A stretch of DNA of 64,000 bases from Embleya scabrispora (GTDB lineage: Bacteria; Actinomycetota; Actinomycetes; Streptomycetales; Streptomycetaceae). A program made the translations under genes and the position numbers. Shown here piece by piece: positions 17,811-27,029 of this stretch. Numbering within the stretch: the first letter of the stretch is position 1; each line of letters begins with the position of its first letter. The notes below the pieces were generated by a model that saw nothing but the letters and a program-made list of their open reading frames with translations, did not search any database and had not been told where the DNA came from. The DNA lies in contig NZ_MWQN01000001.1 of the NCBI RefSeq assembly GCF_002024165.1, positions 1,426,001 through 1,490,000 of the forward strand. The letters run 5' to 3'.

Positions 17811-18065
17811 CGGCGTGCGGGCGGGAGTGCGGGCGTGGTCGCGGGGGTGTCCCTGGCCGGTGATGTCCGCCACTTTTGGCTAACACACCGTCAGATCACC
17901 TGCGGGCCTGCGGCGACACCGGCGCCCCGGAGCGGAAAAAGACGCCTGTCTCCCTTCAGGTGACGGGTCGTCAGGTGGCATGGTGACCCCAGCGCAGAGC
18001 ACGGCCCACGACGGGCGGCTCCGCGCCGAGGCGACAACGTACGCGATCCACAGTGAGGTGCCCCC

Positions 18066-18875
18066 GTGCTGCTCGACCCTTCCGCCGCCCTGCTCACCGA
18101 TCGAGTGGCCGTGGTCACCGGCGCGGCCCGGGGCATCGGCGCGGCGACGGCCCTCGCACTCGCCAGGTTCGGCGCCGACGTCGCCGTCTGCGACCGCGAG
18201 CCCACCGGCCTCCGGGAAACCGTCAAGGCGATCGAGGCCACCGGCCGGCGCGCCTTCGCGGTGGAACTCGACGTCCGCGACGGCGACGGCGTCGAACGTT
18301 TCCTCCACGACGCCCACGCCGCCCTCGGCCCGCTCGACATCCTCGTCAACAACGCCGGCGGCGGCTTCTGGTCGCCGTTCCTGGATGTCCGCCCCAAGGG
18401 GCAGAGCGCCCTGGTCGACGAGAACTTCACCTCCGTCACGCACGTGATCCGACACGGCGCCCCGCTTCTGCGCGACGGCGGCTCGATCGTCAACGTCACC
18501 AGCATCGAGGCGTTCCGCGCCGCGCCCGGCTTCGCGGTGTACGCCGCGATGAAGGCCGCCGTCGAACAGCTCACCAAGTCGCTCGCGCTCGAACTCTCGC
18601 ACCGCCGCATCCGGGTCAACTGCGTCGCCCCCGACGCCATCCCCACCCCCGGCGACGCCGATCTCGCGGAGACGTTCGAAACGGCCGACGGCGCGTACGA
18701 CTACGGCGCCAAAGTGCCCCTGGGTCTCGGCGAGGCCGACGACTGCGCCGCCCCGATCGTCTTCCTCGCCGGCGACCTCGCCCGCTTCGTCACAGGCACC
18801 ACCTTGCACGTCGACGGCGGCACCATGGCCGCCTCCGGCTGGGTCCGCCGCCCGGACGGCACCTTCACCCCCTGA
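18066..18875 (+). CDS. Short-chain dehydrogenase/reductase
   Basis: A 269-residue classical SDR, an NAD(P)-dependent cytoplasmic oxidoreductase of unknown substrate. The cofactor motif TGAARGIG is at ~20-27, the NNAGG motif (LVNNAGGGFW) near residue 95, the catalytic Ser in NVTSIEAF and the YxxxK pair in VYAAMKAA, all in normal order. The C-terminus ends with a standard VTGTTLHVDGG segment. The GTG at 18066 follows a GAGGTG ribosome-like site. It is the first gene of a three-gene plus-strand group (SDR, flavin monooxygenase, alpha/beta-barrel protein); a common pathway is likely but its substrate is not evident. Confidence 0.9.
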   Translation: MLLDPSAALLTDRVAVVTGAARGIGAATALALARFGADVAVCDREPTGLRETVKAIEATGRRAFAVELDVRDGDGVERFLHDAHAALGPLDILVNNAGGGFWSPFLDVRPKGQSALVDENFTSVTHVIRHGAPLLRDGGSIVNVTSIEAFRAAPGFAVYAAMKAAVEQLTKSLALELSHRRIRVNCVAPDAIPTPGDADLAETFETADGAYDYGAKVPLGLGEADDCAAPIVFLAGDLARFVTGTTLHVDGGTMAASGWVRRPDGTFTP

Positions 18876-19015
18876 CCCCGCCCCACCGCCCGCACCCGCC
18901 GGCGCCCGCCACAGCCCGCCGGCGACCCCTCACGACCGCCACCCCACCCAACCCGCCCCGAACCACCCGAGCGCACCGACCGACCACCCGCCCCGACCGC
19001 GGAACTGGGAGTGCA

Positions 19016-20134
19016 ATGGAATTCGGCATCTTTCTTCAGGGCTACAACCCGGCGTTCCGACGCGAGGGAAACCCGAACGCCGAACACGAAGCCCTGATGA
19101 ACGACATGGACTTCGCGATCGCCGCCGACCGGGCCGGATTCAAGTACGCGTGGCTGAGCGAGCACCACTTCCTCGACGAGTACTCGCACCTGTCGGCCAA
19201 CGACGTCATGTGCGGCTACCTCGCCCACGCGACCGAGCGCATCCACATCGGCTCCGGCATCTTCAACCCGCTCCCCCAGGTCAACCACCCGGCCAAGGTC
19301 GCCGAACGCGTCGCGATGCTCGACCACCTCACCCGCGGCCGCTTCGAGTTCGGCACCGGACGCGGCGCCGGCAGCCACGAGATCCTCGGCTTCCTCCCCG
19401 GCATCGAGGACATGTCCGAGACGAAGGCGATCTGGGAGGACGTGATCCGCGAGTTCCCGAAGATGTTCCTCCAGGACGTCTACGAGGGCTACCAGGGCAC
19501 CTACTGGCAACTCCCGCCGCGCCGGATCCTGCCCAAGCCGTACGGCACGTCGCACCCGGCCATGTGGTACGCCGCCGGCAGTCCGCCCTCCTACGTGATG
19601 GCCGCACGCATGGGCCTGGGCGTCCTCGGCTTCTCGATCGGCGACCCGGCGAGCGCCGAGCAGCTGGTCGCCGGCTACAAGCGCGAGATCGTCAACGCCG
19701 AACCGATCGCCGACTTCGTCAACGACAACGTACTCGCGGTCAGCACCGGCTTCGTCGCGGAAACGAAACAACGGGCCATCGCCAACGCCGTCGCCGCCCG
19801 GCCGATGTACCTCACCAGCAACGTCTTCCGCTACCACGACACCTTCCCGCACCCCGAGGGCATCCCCTACTGGCCCGAGACGATGCCCGACCTGACCCCC
19901 GAGCTGGTCGAGTTCGCCGCCGACGCGGGCGCGTTGATCTGCGGCGACCCGGACGGTGTCCTGGACGCGGTACGCGCCTACGAATCGGTCGGCGTCGACC
20001 AACTCGTCCTCGGCCTCGGCTGCGACGACCGCGAGAACACCCTCAAGACCATCGAACTGTTCGGCCGGCACGTCATCCCCAAGCTCGACACCGACCCCGA
20101 ACACCGCACCACCCGCTTCCGCCGGCAAGCCTGA
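19016..20134 (+). CDS. Luciferase-like (LLM) flavin-dependent oxidoreductase
   Basis: A 372-residue bacterial-luciferase-type TIM-barrel monooxygenase that would use reduced FMN or F420 and act in the cytoplasm. Family features are MEFGIFLQGYNP at the N-terminus, YAWLSEHHF near residue 43, HIGSGIFNPLPQVNHP, and FEFGTGRGAGSHE, the conserved flavin-side loop. The start ATG at 19016 has GGGAG 7 nt upstream. It lies 140 bp after the SDR and 127 bp before the third gene. No flavin reductase is nearby, so reducing equivalents must come from elsewhere, or the enzyme is F420-dependent. Family identification is firm; substrate is unknown. Confidence 0.92.
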   Translation: MEFGIFLQGYNPAFRREGNPNAEHEALMNDMDFAIAADRAGFKYAWLSEHHFLDEYSHLSANDVMCGYLAHATERIHIGSGIFNPLPQVNHPAKVAERVAMLDHLTRGRFEFGTGRGAGSHEILGFLPGIEDMSETKAIWEDVIREFPKMFLQDVYEGYQGTYWQLPPRRILPKPYGTSHPAMWYAAGSPPSYVMAARMGLGVLGFSIGDPASAEQLVAGYKREIVNAEPIADFVNDNVLAVSTGFVAETKQRAIANAVAARPMYLTSNVFRYHDTFPHPEGIPYWPETMPDLTPELVEFAADAGALICGDPDGVLDAVRAYESVGVDQLVLGLGCDDRENTLKTIELFGRHVIPKLDTDPEHRTTRFRRQA

Positions 20135-20193
20135 CCACCGGCAGCCCCGGCCACCGGCCCCGGTCCCCCGACCGACCACCCCACCCCACCCCA

Positions 20194-20223
20194 TCCCGTC
20201 CCGTCCCGTCCCGTCCCGTCCCC
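20194..20223. repeat. (CCCGT)n pentanucleotide run upstream of the third operon gene
   Basis: Five to six uninterrupted TCCCG units follow CCCCA units. The tract lies about 40 bp before the ATG at 20262, in the leader between the LLM gene and the alpha/beta-barrel gene. Being a multiple of five, it can change length by slippage without touching a coding frame. Confidence 0.8.
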
Positions 20224-20261
20224 GACACGAGTCACCGCACGACCCGAAAGGCAGTCACGTC

Positions 20262-21056
20262 ATGAGCTTCGCCGAATACCCGATCCGGGTGGGCAGCATG
20301 CTGTTCACCGCCGTGGACCCCGAGCGCGGCCACGAGGTGAGCTACAACCGCTGGTACGAGCGCGACCACTACTACGCCGGCTGCATGATCGGCCCCGGCC
20401 TGCTCGCGGGCAGCCGCTGGGTGGCCACCGCCGACCTCAAGGCGTTGCGCTTCCCGGAAGACAGCGACGTCGTACCCGCCATCGGGGCCGGCTCCTACGT
20501 CGCGATCTACTGGATCAACGACGGCCAGTTCGACGAGTGGAACGCGTGGGCCGTCGACCAGGTCAACTGGCTCTACGGCAACGACCGCGGCTTCCAGCAC
20601 CGGGTGCACGCGCACACCGCCATGTACCTGCACGACAACCGCTGGTACCGCGACGAGGACCCGGTCCCGCTGGAACTCGCGCTCGACCGCAACTATCAGG
20701 GCCTGGTCTCGCTCGCCGTACAGCGCGAGGAGGGCGTCTCCCAGGAGGACCTGGAGAAGTGGTTCTCCACCCACCTGCCGGACTTCCTGCGCGAGTCCCC
20801 GATCGCCTCGGTCGCCGCCTGGACCGCGGTCCCGCTCAAGGACGACGCGCCCGCCTTCGTCCCGCGCGACCCGAACGCCGCCACACGCAGCATGCAGCTC
20901 TACTTCCTCGAGGGCGACCCGCGCGAAAGCTGGGACACCTTCCGCGAGTGGGCCGCGCGCATCGACGCCTCCGGCATCGGCCGGGTCACCTACTGCGCCC
21001 CATGGATCCCCACCGTGGTCGGCACCGACACCTACACCGACCGACTCTGGGACTGA
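20262..21056 (+). CDS. Tandem dimeric alpha/beta-barrel (EthD-like) protein
   Basis: A 264-residue cytoplasmic protein that looks like two dimeric alpha/beta-barrel (DABB/EthD-like) modules in one chain. Module 1 (~1-110) includes NRWYERDHYYAGCMIGPG; module 2 (~150-240) includes EDLEKWFSTHLPDFLRE and an IASVAAW strand. The W.ER.H and WF.THLP helices are the parts that resemble DABB helix 1. Such proteins act as small monooxygenases, isomerases or helper proteins beside oxidoreductases. The ATG at 20262 has an AAAGG site. It is third in the SDR-LLM group and is followed by a hairpin shared with the convergent permease gene. Fold assignment is by pattern only. Confidence 0.7.
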   Translation: MSFAEYPIRVGSMLFTAVDPERGHEVSYNRWYERDHYYAGCMIGPGLLAGSRWVATADLKALRFPEDSDVVPAIGAGSYVAIYWINDGQFDEWNAWAVDQVNWLYGNDRGFQHRVHAHTAMYLHDNRWYRDEDPVPLELALDRNYQGLVSLAVQREEGVSQEDLEKWFSTHLPDFLRESPIASVAAWTAVPLKDDAPAFVPRDPNAATRSMQLYFLEGDPRESWDTFREWAARIDASGIGRVTYCAPWIPTVVGTDTYTDRLWD

Positions 21057-21073
21057 CCCACACCCCCTCCCGC

Positions 21074-21114
21074 GCCGTCGACGGACTCGGACCCGAATCC
21101 GACCCGTCGACGGC
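21074..21114. terminator. Hairpin between the SDR-LLM operon and the permease gene
   Basis: An 11-bp perfect outer stem (21074-21084 with 21104-21114) and an inner CGGA/TCCG stem close a CCCGAA loop. It lies between convergent genes and may serve both. Confidence 0.75.
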
Positions 21115-21133
21115 ACGGCGACCGACCCAAGCG

Positions 21134-22603
21134 TCAACGCAGTCGGCTGTGCCTGGCCCCGTAGAAGAAGTAGACGGCGAACCCGGCCACCATCCACACC
21201 AGGAACCGCAGCCACGTCTCGCCGCTGAGGTTGATCATCAACCACAACGTGGCCAGCATCGACAGAATCGGCAACCACGGCACCAGCGGCACCCGGAACG
21301 CACGCGGCAACTCCGGCCTGGTCCGGCGCAGGATCAATACGCTCGCCGCGACCACCAGGAACGCGAACAGCGTCCCGATGTTGACCATCACGTCGATCTC
21401 GTGGATCGGGGTGAACCCGGCGATCGCCGCGACCACCACCGCGATCAGCATCGTACTGACATGCGGCGTGCCGTACTTGGGATGCACCCTGGCGAACAGC
21501 GGCGGCAGCAGCCCGTCCCGGCTCATCGCGAAGAAGACCCGGCTCTGCCCCATCATCAAGATCATGCACACCGTGGTCAGCCCGGCCACCGCGCCGATGC
21601 TGATGATCGTCGCGATCCAGCCCTTGTCGACCGACCGGAACGCCTCCGCCAACGGCGCGGCGGAGGACAACATGTCGTAGCGCTGCATCCCCACCACGAC
21701 CAGGGACACCGAGACGTACAGGATCGTGCAGATCACCAGCGAGCCGAGGATCCCGATCGGCATGTCGCGCTGCGGCTTGCGGGTCTCCTCGGCGGCGGTG
21801 GCGACCACGTCGAAGCCGATGTACGCGAAGAACACCAGCGCCGCGCCGGAGAAGATCCCCATCGCGCCGTAGATCTGCGGCTCGAACCCGAACAGGGTCT
21901 GCACCAGCGGCGCCTTGAGCCCGCCGTGACCCGACGACGGCGGCTGCGAATCGGGCACGAACGGGTTGTAGTTGCCGGACTTGACGAAGAACAGCCCGGC
22001 GAAGATCACGAGCAGCACGATCGCGATCTTGATGGTGACCATCACGAGGTTGAACCTCGCCGACAGCTTGACCCCGAACACGAGGATCGCCGCGACGCCG
22101 AGCACCAGCAGCAGCGCCGGCAGGTTGACCTTGCCTCCGTCGCCCGGCGCGGCGGTGATCGCCTCGGGCAGTTCGAGGCCCGCCTGTGAGAGCAGCGAGT
22201 TCAGATACCCCGACCAGCCGATCGAGACCACCCCGACGCCGAGCGCGAGTTCGAGGATCAGGTCCCATCCGATGATCCACGCGGGCAGTTCGCCGAGCGT
22301 GGTGTAGGAGAACGTGTACGCGGAACCCGCCACCGGGACCGTGGACGCGAACTCGGCGTAACACAGCGCGGCGAGCCCGCAGACGACCCCCGCCAGCACG
22401 AAGGACAGCGCGACCGCGGGGCCGGCGTAGTCCTTCGCCGCCGTGCCGGTGAGCACGAAGATGCCCGTGCCGACCACCACGCCGACCCCGAAGACCATCA
22501 GGTCCAGGGCGGACAACTCCCGGCGCAGGCCGTGCCCTTCGGGTTCGTCGGTGTCCTGGATGGACTGTTCGATGTTCTTGGTCCGAAACAAAGCGTTGGC
22601 CAT
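21134..22603 (-). CDS. APC-superfamily amino-acid permease (cationic transporter type)
   Basis: A 489-residue, ~12-13-helix inner-membrane amino-acid transporter. The first helix has the GVGVVVGTGIFVLTG consensus for substrate binding, followed by AGSAYTFSYTTLGE and GWDLILE in helix 3, and FFAYIGFDVVATAAEE in helix 6, all typical of the CAT/YfnA-like APC branch. The C-terminal half keeps RVPLVPWLPILS. The start is supported by a perfect AGGAGGT 6 nt before the ATG. It stands alone, convergent with the SDR group and upstream (in transcription direction) of the shared hairpin. The substrate could be a basic or neutral amino acid. Confidence 0.9.
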   Translation of the reverse strand: MANALFRTKNIEQSIQDTDEPEGHGLRRELSALDLMVFGVGVVVGTGIFVLTGTAAKDYAGPAVALSFVLAGVVCGLAALCYAEFASTVPVAGSAYTFSYTTLGELPAWIIGWDLILELALGVGVVSIGWSGYLNSLLSQAGLELPEAITAAPGDGGKVNLPALLLVLGVAAILVFGVKLSARFNLVMVTIKIAIVLLVIFAGLFFVKSGNYNPFVPDSQPPSSGHGGLKAPLVQTLFGFEPQIYGAMGIFSGAALVFFAYIGFDVVATAAEETRKPQRDMPIGILGSLVICTILYVSVSLVVVGMQRYDMLSSAAPLAEAFRSVDKGWIATIISIGAVAGLTTVCMILMMGQSRVFFAMSRDGLLPPLFARVHPKYGTPHVSTMLIAVVVAAIAGFTPIHEIDVMVNIGTLFAFLVVAASVLILRRTRPELPRAFRVPLVPWLPILSMLATLWLMINLSGETWLRFLVWMVAGFAVYFFYGARHSRLR

Positions 22604-22800
22604 GGCAACACCTCCTGGTGGCGGAGACCGTTGCCATGATCGGGGCTTTCACTCCTGTTTACGGGGGACCGATCCTCGGCGCGTCAGGGTGATCTCCATA
22701 CTCGTCGCCGTCGCGCCCCGAAGTCGCCGCCCGCACTCGCACCTCGAAGCCGCCGCCCGCGCTCGCCCCCAAAAGGCCTCCCACTCGCATCCGAACACGC

Positions 22801-22862
22801 AAAAACGGCCCCGGGGCGCGGAACGGGAAGGTGTACCCCTCCAGTTCCGCGCCCCGGGGCCG
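22801..22862 (-). terminator. Rho-independent terminator of dxs
   Basis: A 19-bp perfect stem (22844-22862 with 22806-22824) and a 19-nt loop are followed on the minus strand by TTTTT (22805-22801). It starts 25 bp after the dxs stop. Confidence 0.93.
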
Positions 22863-22886
22863 TCGTGGCGCGAGCCGTGCCCTCGG

Positions 22887-24821
22887 TCAGGCCGTCGTCT
22901 CGTGCTGCTCGGCGTCGGCGTCGGCGGTCTTGGACGCGATCTCCTCGACCACCTGGCGCGAGATGTCCTGGGCGTTCAGCCCGATCCGCGCCAGCACCTC
23001 GTCCCGCTCGGCGTGGTCCAGGAACTCCTGCGGGATGCCGAAGTCGCGCAGCGGCACGTCCACCCGGGCGTCGCGCATCGACTGGGCGATCGCCGCGCCG
23101 ACACCGCCGGCGCGGCCGTTGTCCTCGATGGTGACCACGAGCCGGTGCCGGGCCGCGAGCGGCGCGAGGCCGGCCGGTACGGGCTTGACCCAGCGCGGGT
23201 CGACCACGGTCGCCGCGATGCCCTGGTCGGCGAGCCGGTCGGCGACCTCGATCCCGGTCTCGGCCATCTGCCCGACGGTCACGATCAGCACGTCGCCGCC
23301 CTCGCCGCCGCCGTTGCGCTCGGGGCCGGTGCGGCGCAGTACGTCCATGCCGTCGATCCGGCCGATCGCCTCGATGTCGGGGCCCACCGCGCCCTTGCCG
23401 AAGCGCACCACGGTCGGCGCGTCGTCGACGTCCATCGCCTCGCGCAGTTGGGCACGCACCTGCGTGGCGTCACGCGGCGCGGCCAGCCGCAGCCCCGGGA
23501 CGACTTGGAGGATCGACATGTCCCACATGCCGTTGTGGCTGGCCCCGTCCGGCCCGGTCACCCCGGCGCGGTCGAGCACGAACGTCACCCCGCACCGGTG
23601 CAGCGCGACGTCCATCAGCACCTGGTCGAAGGCGCGGTTGAGGAAGGTCGCGTACACCGCGACCACCGGGTGCAGCCCGCCGGTTGCCAGGCCCGCCGCC
23701 GAGGTGACCGCGTGCTGCTCGGCGATTCCGACGTCGAACACCCGCTCGGGATACTTCGCGGCGAACTTGTGCAGCCCGACCGGGATCAGCATCGCGGCGG
23801 TGATGCCCACGACGTCCTCCCGCTCGTCGGCGACGGCGACCATCTCGTCGGCGAACACCGACGTCCACGACGCGCCCGACTTCTTCACCGGCAGGCCGGT
23901 CTCGGGGTGGATCACGCCGACCGAGTGGAACTGGTCGGCCGCGTCGTTGACCGCGTGCGCGTAGCCCTTGCCCTTTTGGGTGATCGCGTGCACGATCACC
24001 GGCCCGCCGAAGCCGCGGGCCCGACGCAGCGCGTTCTCCACGGCCTCGACGTCGTGCCCGTCGATCGGGCCGACGTACTTCAGGCCCAGGTCCTCGAACA
24101 GGCCCTGCGGCGCGACCGCGTCCTTGAGGCCCTTCTTGGCGCCGTGCAGCATGTCGTAGACCGGGCCGCCGACGACCGGGGTGCGGCCCAGGACGCCCTT
24201 GCCCCACTCCAGGAACCGCTCGTAGCCGCGCGTGGTGCGCAGCGTCGCCAGGTGGTCGGCCAGGCCGCCCTGGGTGGGACCGTAGGAGCGCTCGTTGTCG
24301 TTGACGACGATGATCACCGGCCGGTCCTTGGCCGCGGCGATGTTGTTCAGCGCCTCCCATGCCATGCCGCCGGTGAGCGCGCCGTCGCCGATCACCGCGA
24401 CCACGTGCCGGTCGCTCTGGCCGCGCACCTGGTGGGCCTTGGCCAGGCCGTCGGCCCAGGACAACACCGTGGAGGCGTGCGAGTTCTCGATCACGTCGTG
24501 CTCGGACTCGGCGCGGCTGGGGTAGCCCGACAGGCCGTCGGCCTGACGGAGCCGGTCGAATCCGTCCTTGCGACCGGTCACGATCTTGTGCACGTAGCTC
24601 TGGTGTCCGGTGTCGAAGAGGATCTTGTCGCGCGGGGACTCGAACACCCGGTGCATCGCGATGGTCAACTCGACCACACCGAGGTTGGGACCCAGGTGTC
24701 CGCCGGTCTTGGCGACGGACTCCACCAGGAAGGTGCGGATCTCGTCCGCGAGCTGTGCGAGCTGCTCGGGCGAGAGGGCTTTGAGATCACGGGGTCCTCG
24801 AATGCCGTCCAGCAGGGCCAC
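22887..24821 (-). CDS. dxs: 1-deoxy-D-xylulose-5-phosphate synthase
   Basis: Thiamine-diphosphate enzyme that condenses pyruvate and glyceraldehyde 3-phosphate, the first step of the MEP isoprenoid pathway. The 644-residue protein shows [26 protein letters not shown], the ThDP motif [16 protein letters not shown], the transketolase-like [16 protein letters not shown] with catalytic Glu, and [10 protein letters not shown]. The GTG at 24821 is chosen because AAGGAGG (24827-24833) lies 5 nt upstream and relatives start just before [11 protein letters not shown]; the frame is open to 24884. It is monocistronic, with a strong terminator downstream. Confidence 0.96.
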   Translation of the reverse strand: MALLDGIRGPRDLKALSPEQLAQLADEIRTFLVESVAKTGGHLGPNLGVVELTIAMHRVFESPRDKILFDTGHQSYVHKIVTGRKDGFDRLRQADGLSGYPSRAESEHDVIENSHASTVLSWADGLAKAHQVRGQSDRHVVAVIGDGALTGGMAWEALNNIAAAKDRPVIIVVNDNERSYGPTQGGLADHLATLRTTRGYERFLEWGKGVLGRTPVVGGPVYDMLHGAKKGLKDAVAPQGLFEDLGLKYVGPIDGHDVEAVENALRRARGFGGPVIVHAITQKGKGYAHAVNDAADQFHSVGVIHPETGLPVKKSGASWTSVFADEMVAVADEREDVVGITAAMLIPVGLHKFAAKYPERVFDVGIAEQHAVTSAAGLATGGLHPVVAVYATFLNRAFDQVLMDVALHRCGVTFVLDRAGVTGPDGASHNGMWDMSILQVVPGLRLAAPRDATQVRAQLREAMDVDDAPTVVRFGKGAVGPDIEAIGRIDGMDVLRRTGPERNGGGEGGDVLIVTVGQMAETGIEVADRLADQGIAATVVDPRWVKPVPAGLAPLAARHRLVVTIEDNGRAGGVGAAIAQSMRDARVDVPLRDFGIPQEFLDHAERDEVLARIGLNAQDISRQVVEEIASKTADADAEQHETTA

Positions 24822-24957
24822 CCGTTCCTCCTTCATCGGATCCGTCACCGCCCCCACGGGTGTGCGTGCGGGAGAGGCGTCCATCGAGTCTAGACGCGGC
24901 GGTGCCGGCGGATGGTTCGCATCGGCCCACCGCGCCGCGCCATCCGTGCGGCGCGGC

Positions 24958-26208
24958 TCACATCGCGGCGCCCGCGATCTGCGGCTCGGACGTGCGTTCG
25001 ATCGCGAAGGGGGTCATCTCGCTCATCACCATCGCCATCGCGCCCAGCACCTCGGCGCGCTCGCCGAGCGAGCCGGTGACCACGGACAATCGGCGCGAAG
25101 CGCTGGGGATGGCGTAGCGGCCGACCGACTCGACGATCGGCGCGATCAGCAGGTCGCCGGCGCCCGCGAGGTCGCCTCCGAGGATGATCCGTTGCGGATT
25201 GAGCAGGTTCGTCAGGCTGGCCACGCCCACTCCGACGTGCCGGCCGGCGTCCGCGACCACCCGGCGACACCCCGCGTCGCCGGCCCTGGCGAGTTCGATC
25301 ATGCGTTGGATGGTCAGGTCGGTGCCGTGGCTGCCGCGCAGCAGGTCCAGGAGGTAGGAGGCGTTGGTGAAGGTCTCCAGGCAGCCCCGGTTGCCGCAGC
25401 GGCACACCGGGCCGGACTCGTCCAGCGTTATGTGACCTATCTCGCCCGCCGTACCGCCGGGGCCGCGATAGAGCCGGCCGCCGATCACCAGACCCGCGCC
25501 CACGCCGCCGGACACCTTGAGATAGGCCATCTCGGTACATCCCACGCCCGCACCCCACACCAGTTCGCCGAGCGCGCCGAGGTTGGCGTCGTTGTCGACC
25601 AGGACCGGCAGGCCCAGGCGCTCGCCCATCGCCTCCCGCGGGTGGCAGCCCACCCAGCCCGGCAGGATCGTGGTCGAGCCGAGCGCACCGGTGTCGATGT
25701 CGATCGGGCCGGGAACGCCGAGGCCGACCCCGGTGACCTCGGAGCGGACCACACCGGCCCGGTCGAGAAGCACCCCCAGCAGCCGATCCGCCAGGGCGAA
25801 GCCCTCGTCGGCGGAGGAGTCGACGTCGATCGGGACATGCTCCTCGGCGAGCACACGGTGCGCGAAGTCGCCGATCGCGACCCGCAGGTGGCGGTGTCCG
25901 AAGTCGATGCCGACGACCACGCCCGACGCCCGGCTGAGCGAGACGGCGCGGGCACGCCGTCCGCCGGAGGAGGTGGGAGTGACCTCGACCATGTCGAGGG
26001 CCTTCAACTCCCGTACGATGTTCGACACCGTCGCCGCGGACAGGCCGGTGCTCCTGGCGATCTCGGCCTGCGTGAGCGCCCCCGCCATCCGCACCGCGTG
26101 CAGGACGCGGTCGAGATTGCCCCGATGCAGCGAGGACTGGGACCCCGACGAGTGCGATCCCGGCGACTGGGCCTCCGGAAAGCGGGCCCCCGTCATGCCG
26201 TCGGACAT
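24958..26208 (-). CDS. ROK-family transcriptional repressor
   Basis: A 416-residue NagC/XylR-type ROK regulator, likely responding to a sugar. The N-terminal winged helix (~25-90, [27 protein letters not shown]) is followed by a ROK sugar-kinase-like domain: [16 protein letters not shown] as the ATP-site strand, [12 protein letters not shown], and the structural zinc motif [10 protein letters not shown] near residue 277. The ASKHA DFG-type and GGVGAG motifs are kept, so sugar or nucleotide binding is plausible. It lies upstream of dxs on the same strand, 136 bp away, and has no sugar transporter next to it, so the regulon is elsewhere. Confidence 0.9.
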   Translation of the reverse strand: MSDGMTGARFPEAQSPGSHSSGSQSSLHRGNLDRVLHAVRMAGALTQAEIARSTGLSAATVSNIVRELKALDMVEVTPTSSGGRRARAVSLSRASGVVVGIDFGHRHLRVAIGDFAHRVLAEEHVPIDVDSSADEGFALADRLLGVLLDRAGVVRSEVTGVGLGVPGPIDIDTGALGSTTILPGWVGCHPREAMGERLGLPVLVDNDANLGALGELVWGAGVGCTEMAYLKVSGGVGAGLVIGGRLYRGPGGTAGEIGHITLDESGPVCRCGNRGCLETFTNASYLLDLLRGSHGTDLTIQRMIELARAGDAGCRRVVADAGRHVGVGVASLTNLLNPQRIILGGDLAGAGDLLIAPIVESVGRYAIPSASRRLSVVTGSLGERAEVLGAMAMVMSEMTPFAIERTSEPQIAGAAM

Positions 26209-26431
26209 CTGCGTTCCCCTCGCCCCGGTGCATCTGAAGCACGTGCTGTGTGCAAGTCCTGAACTCTAATGCGCCCTCTGCCGACACAGAAGAGTCAAAC
26301 CTGAACGCAAGCGTCACGATCGGGCCGCTATCGGCCACTGCGCGCACCCGCCGCGCGGGGAAGGCGGCAAACACCCCTTTCGCCCCCGGGCGGCCGCCGC
26401 GCCTCGACCGCCTTCCGAGCGGTCGCCGGCG

Positions 26432-26899
26432 TCACAGCCTCGGCTCCCACCGCTCGCCGCCCAGCGCCTCCTCGACGAGGCGGACCGCGCGTTCGGTGGC
26501 CGCCGCACGCGAACCCTCGTACTCGTACATCCGCAACGTCGCCTCCAGCGCGTGCACGGGCACCGCCTCCTTGAGGTCGACGCGCGCCGTGCCGTAGCCA
26601 TGCCGTGCCGCGGCCAGCGCCGCCGCCACGTGCTGGCGGGCCATCCGCGCCAGGATCACCGGATATTTGCGCAGTACCTCATGGCTTCGATAACCGGGCG
26701 GACACAGGTCGTACAGCCATGCGACGGCGGTGTCCTCCCACCCCGGTACCCCAGGCGGTCGAACACCTCGCGGCCAGCCCGCCGGCGCGATTCCGTCCTT
26801 CCCGCGCGGCCTGGCCTGCGCCTCGTCCCCCGTCGCCGCATGCGCGAAACGACCCGGCCGCTCCCATGCCGGGGTGTCCCGATCGCCATTGCCGTACAT
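26432..26899 (-). CDS. Conserved actinobacterial hypothetical protein
   Basis: An ~155-residue protein (ATG at 26899; the frame is open to 26989). The first ~55 residues are low-complexity Arg/Pro/Gly. The conserved-looking core begins at RPPGVPGWEDTAVAWLYDLCP and continues with YRSHEVLRKYPVILARMARQ, ARVDLKEAVPVHALEATLRM and VRLVEEAL, all amphipathic helices. I recall similar proteins in Streptomyces with the pattern 'RVEL.E..PP.AV..VL..Y', but no function is known to me. No signal peptide or membrane helix is seen. It is divergent from the asparaginase gene across ~130 bp. The start is uncertain because no ribosome site is evident; a later GTG is possible. Confidence 0.7.
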   Translation of the reverse strand: MYGNGDRDTPAWERPGRFAHAATGDEAQARPRGKDGIAPAGWPRGVRPPGVPGWEDTAVAWLYDLCPPGYRSHEVLRKYPVILARMARQHVAAALAAARHGYGTARVDLKEAVPVHALEATLRMYEYEGSRAAATERAVRLVEEALGGERWEPRL

Positions 26900-27029
26900 A
26901 TGTTCGATTATGCGCGGTGGTCGGCCGAGAATGCACACGTGGATCATGGAGGGGTACACCCCCGCACCCACGTTCGACCGACGCCGCACCCCGGCCCCTT
27001 CGGGCCGCCCGCCAACCTACGGAGGATCC

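Noticed and set aside
16986-17873. 295-residue minus-strand ORF and several plus-strand ORFs
   Set aside because: Composed of repeat DNA; Arg/Pro/Cys/Gly strings, no ribosome site, no domain pattern.
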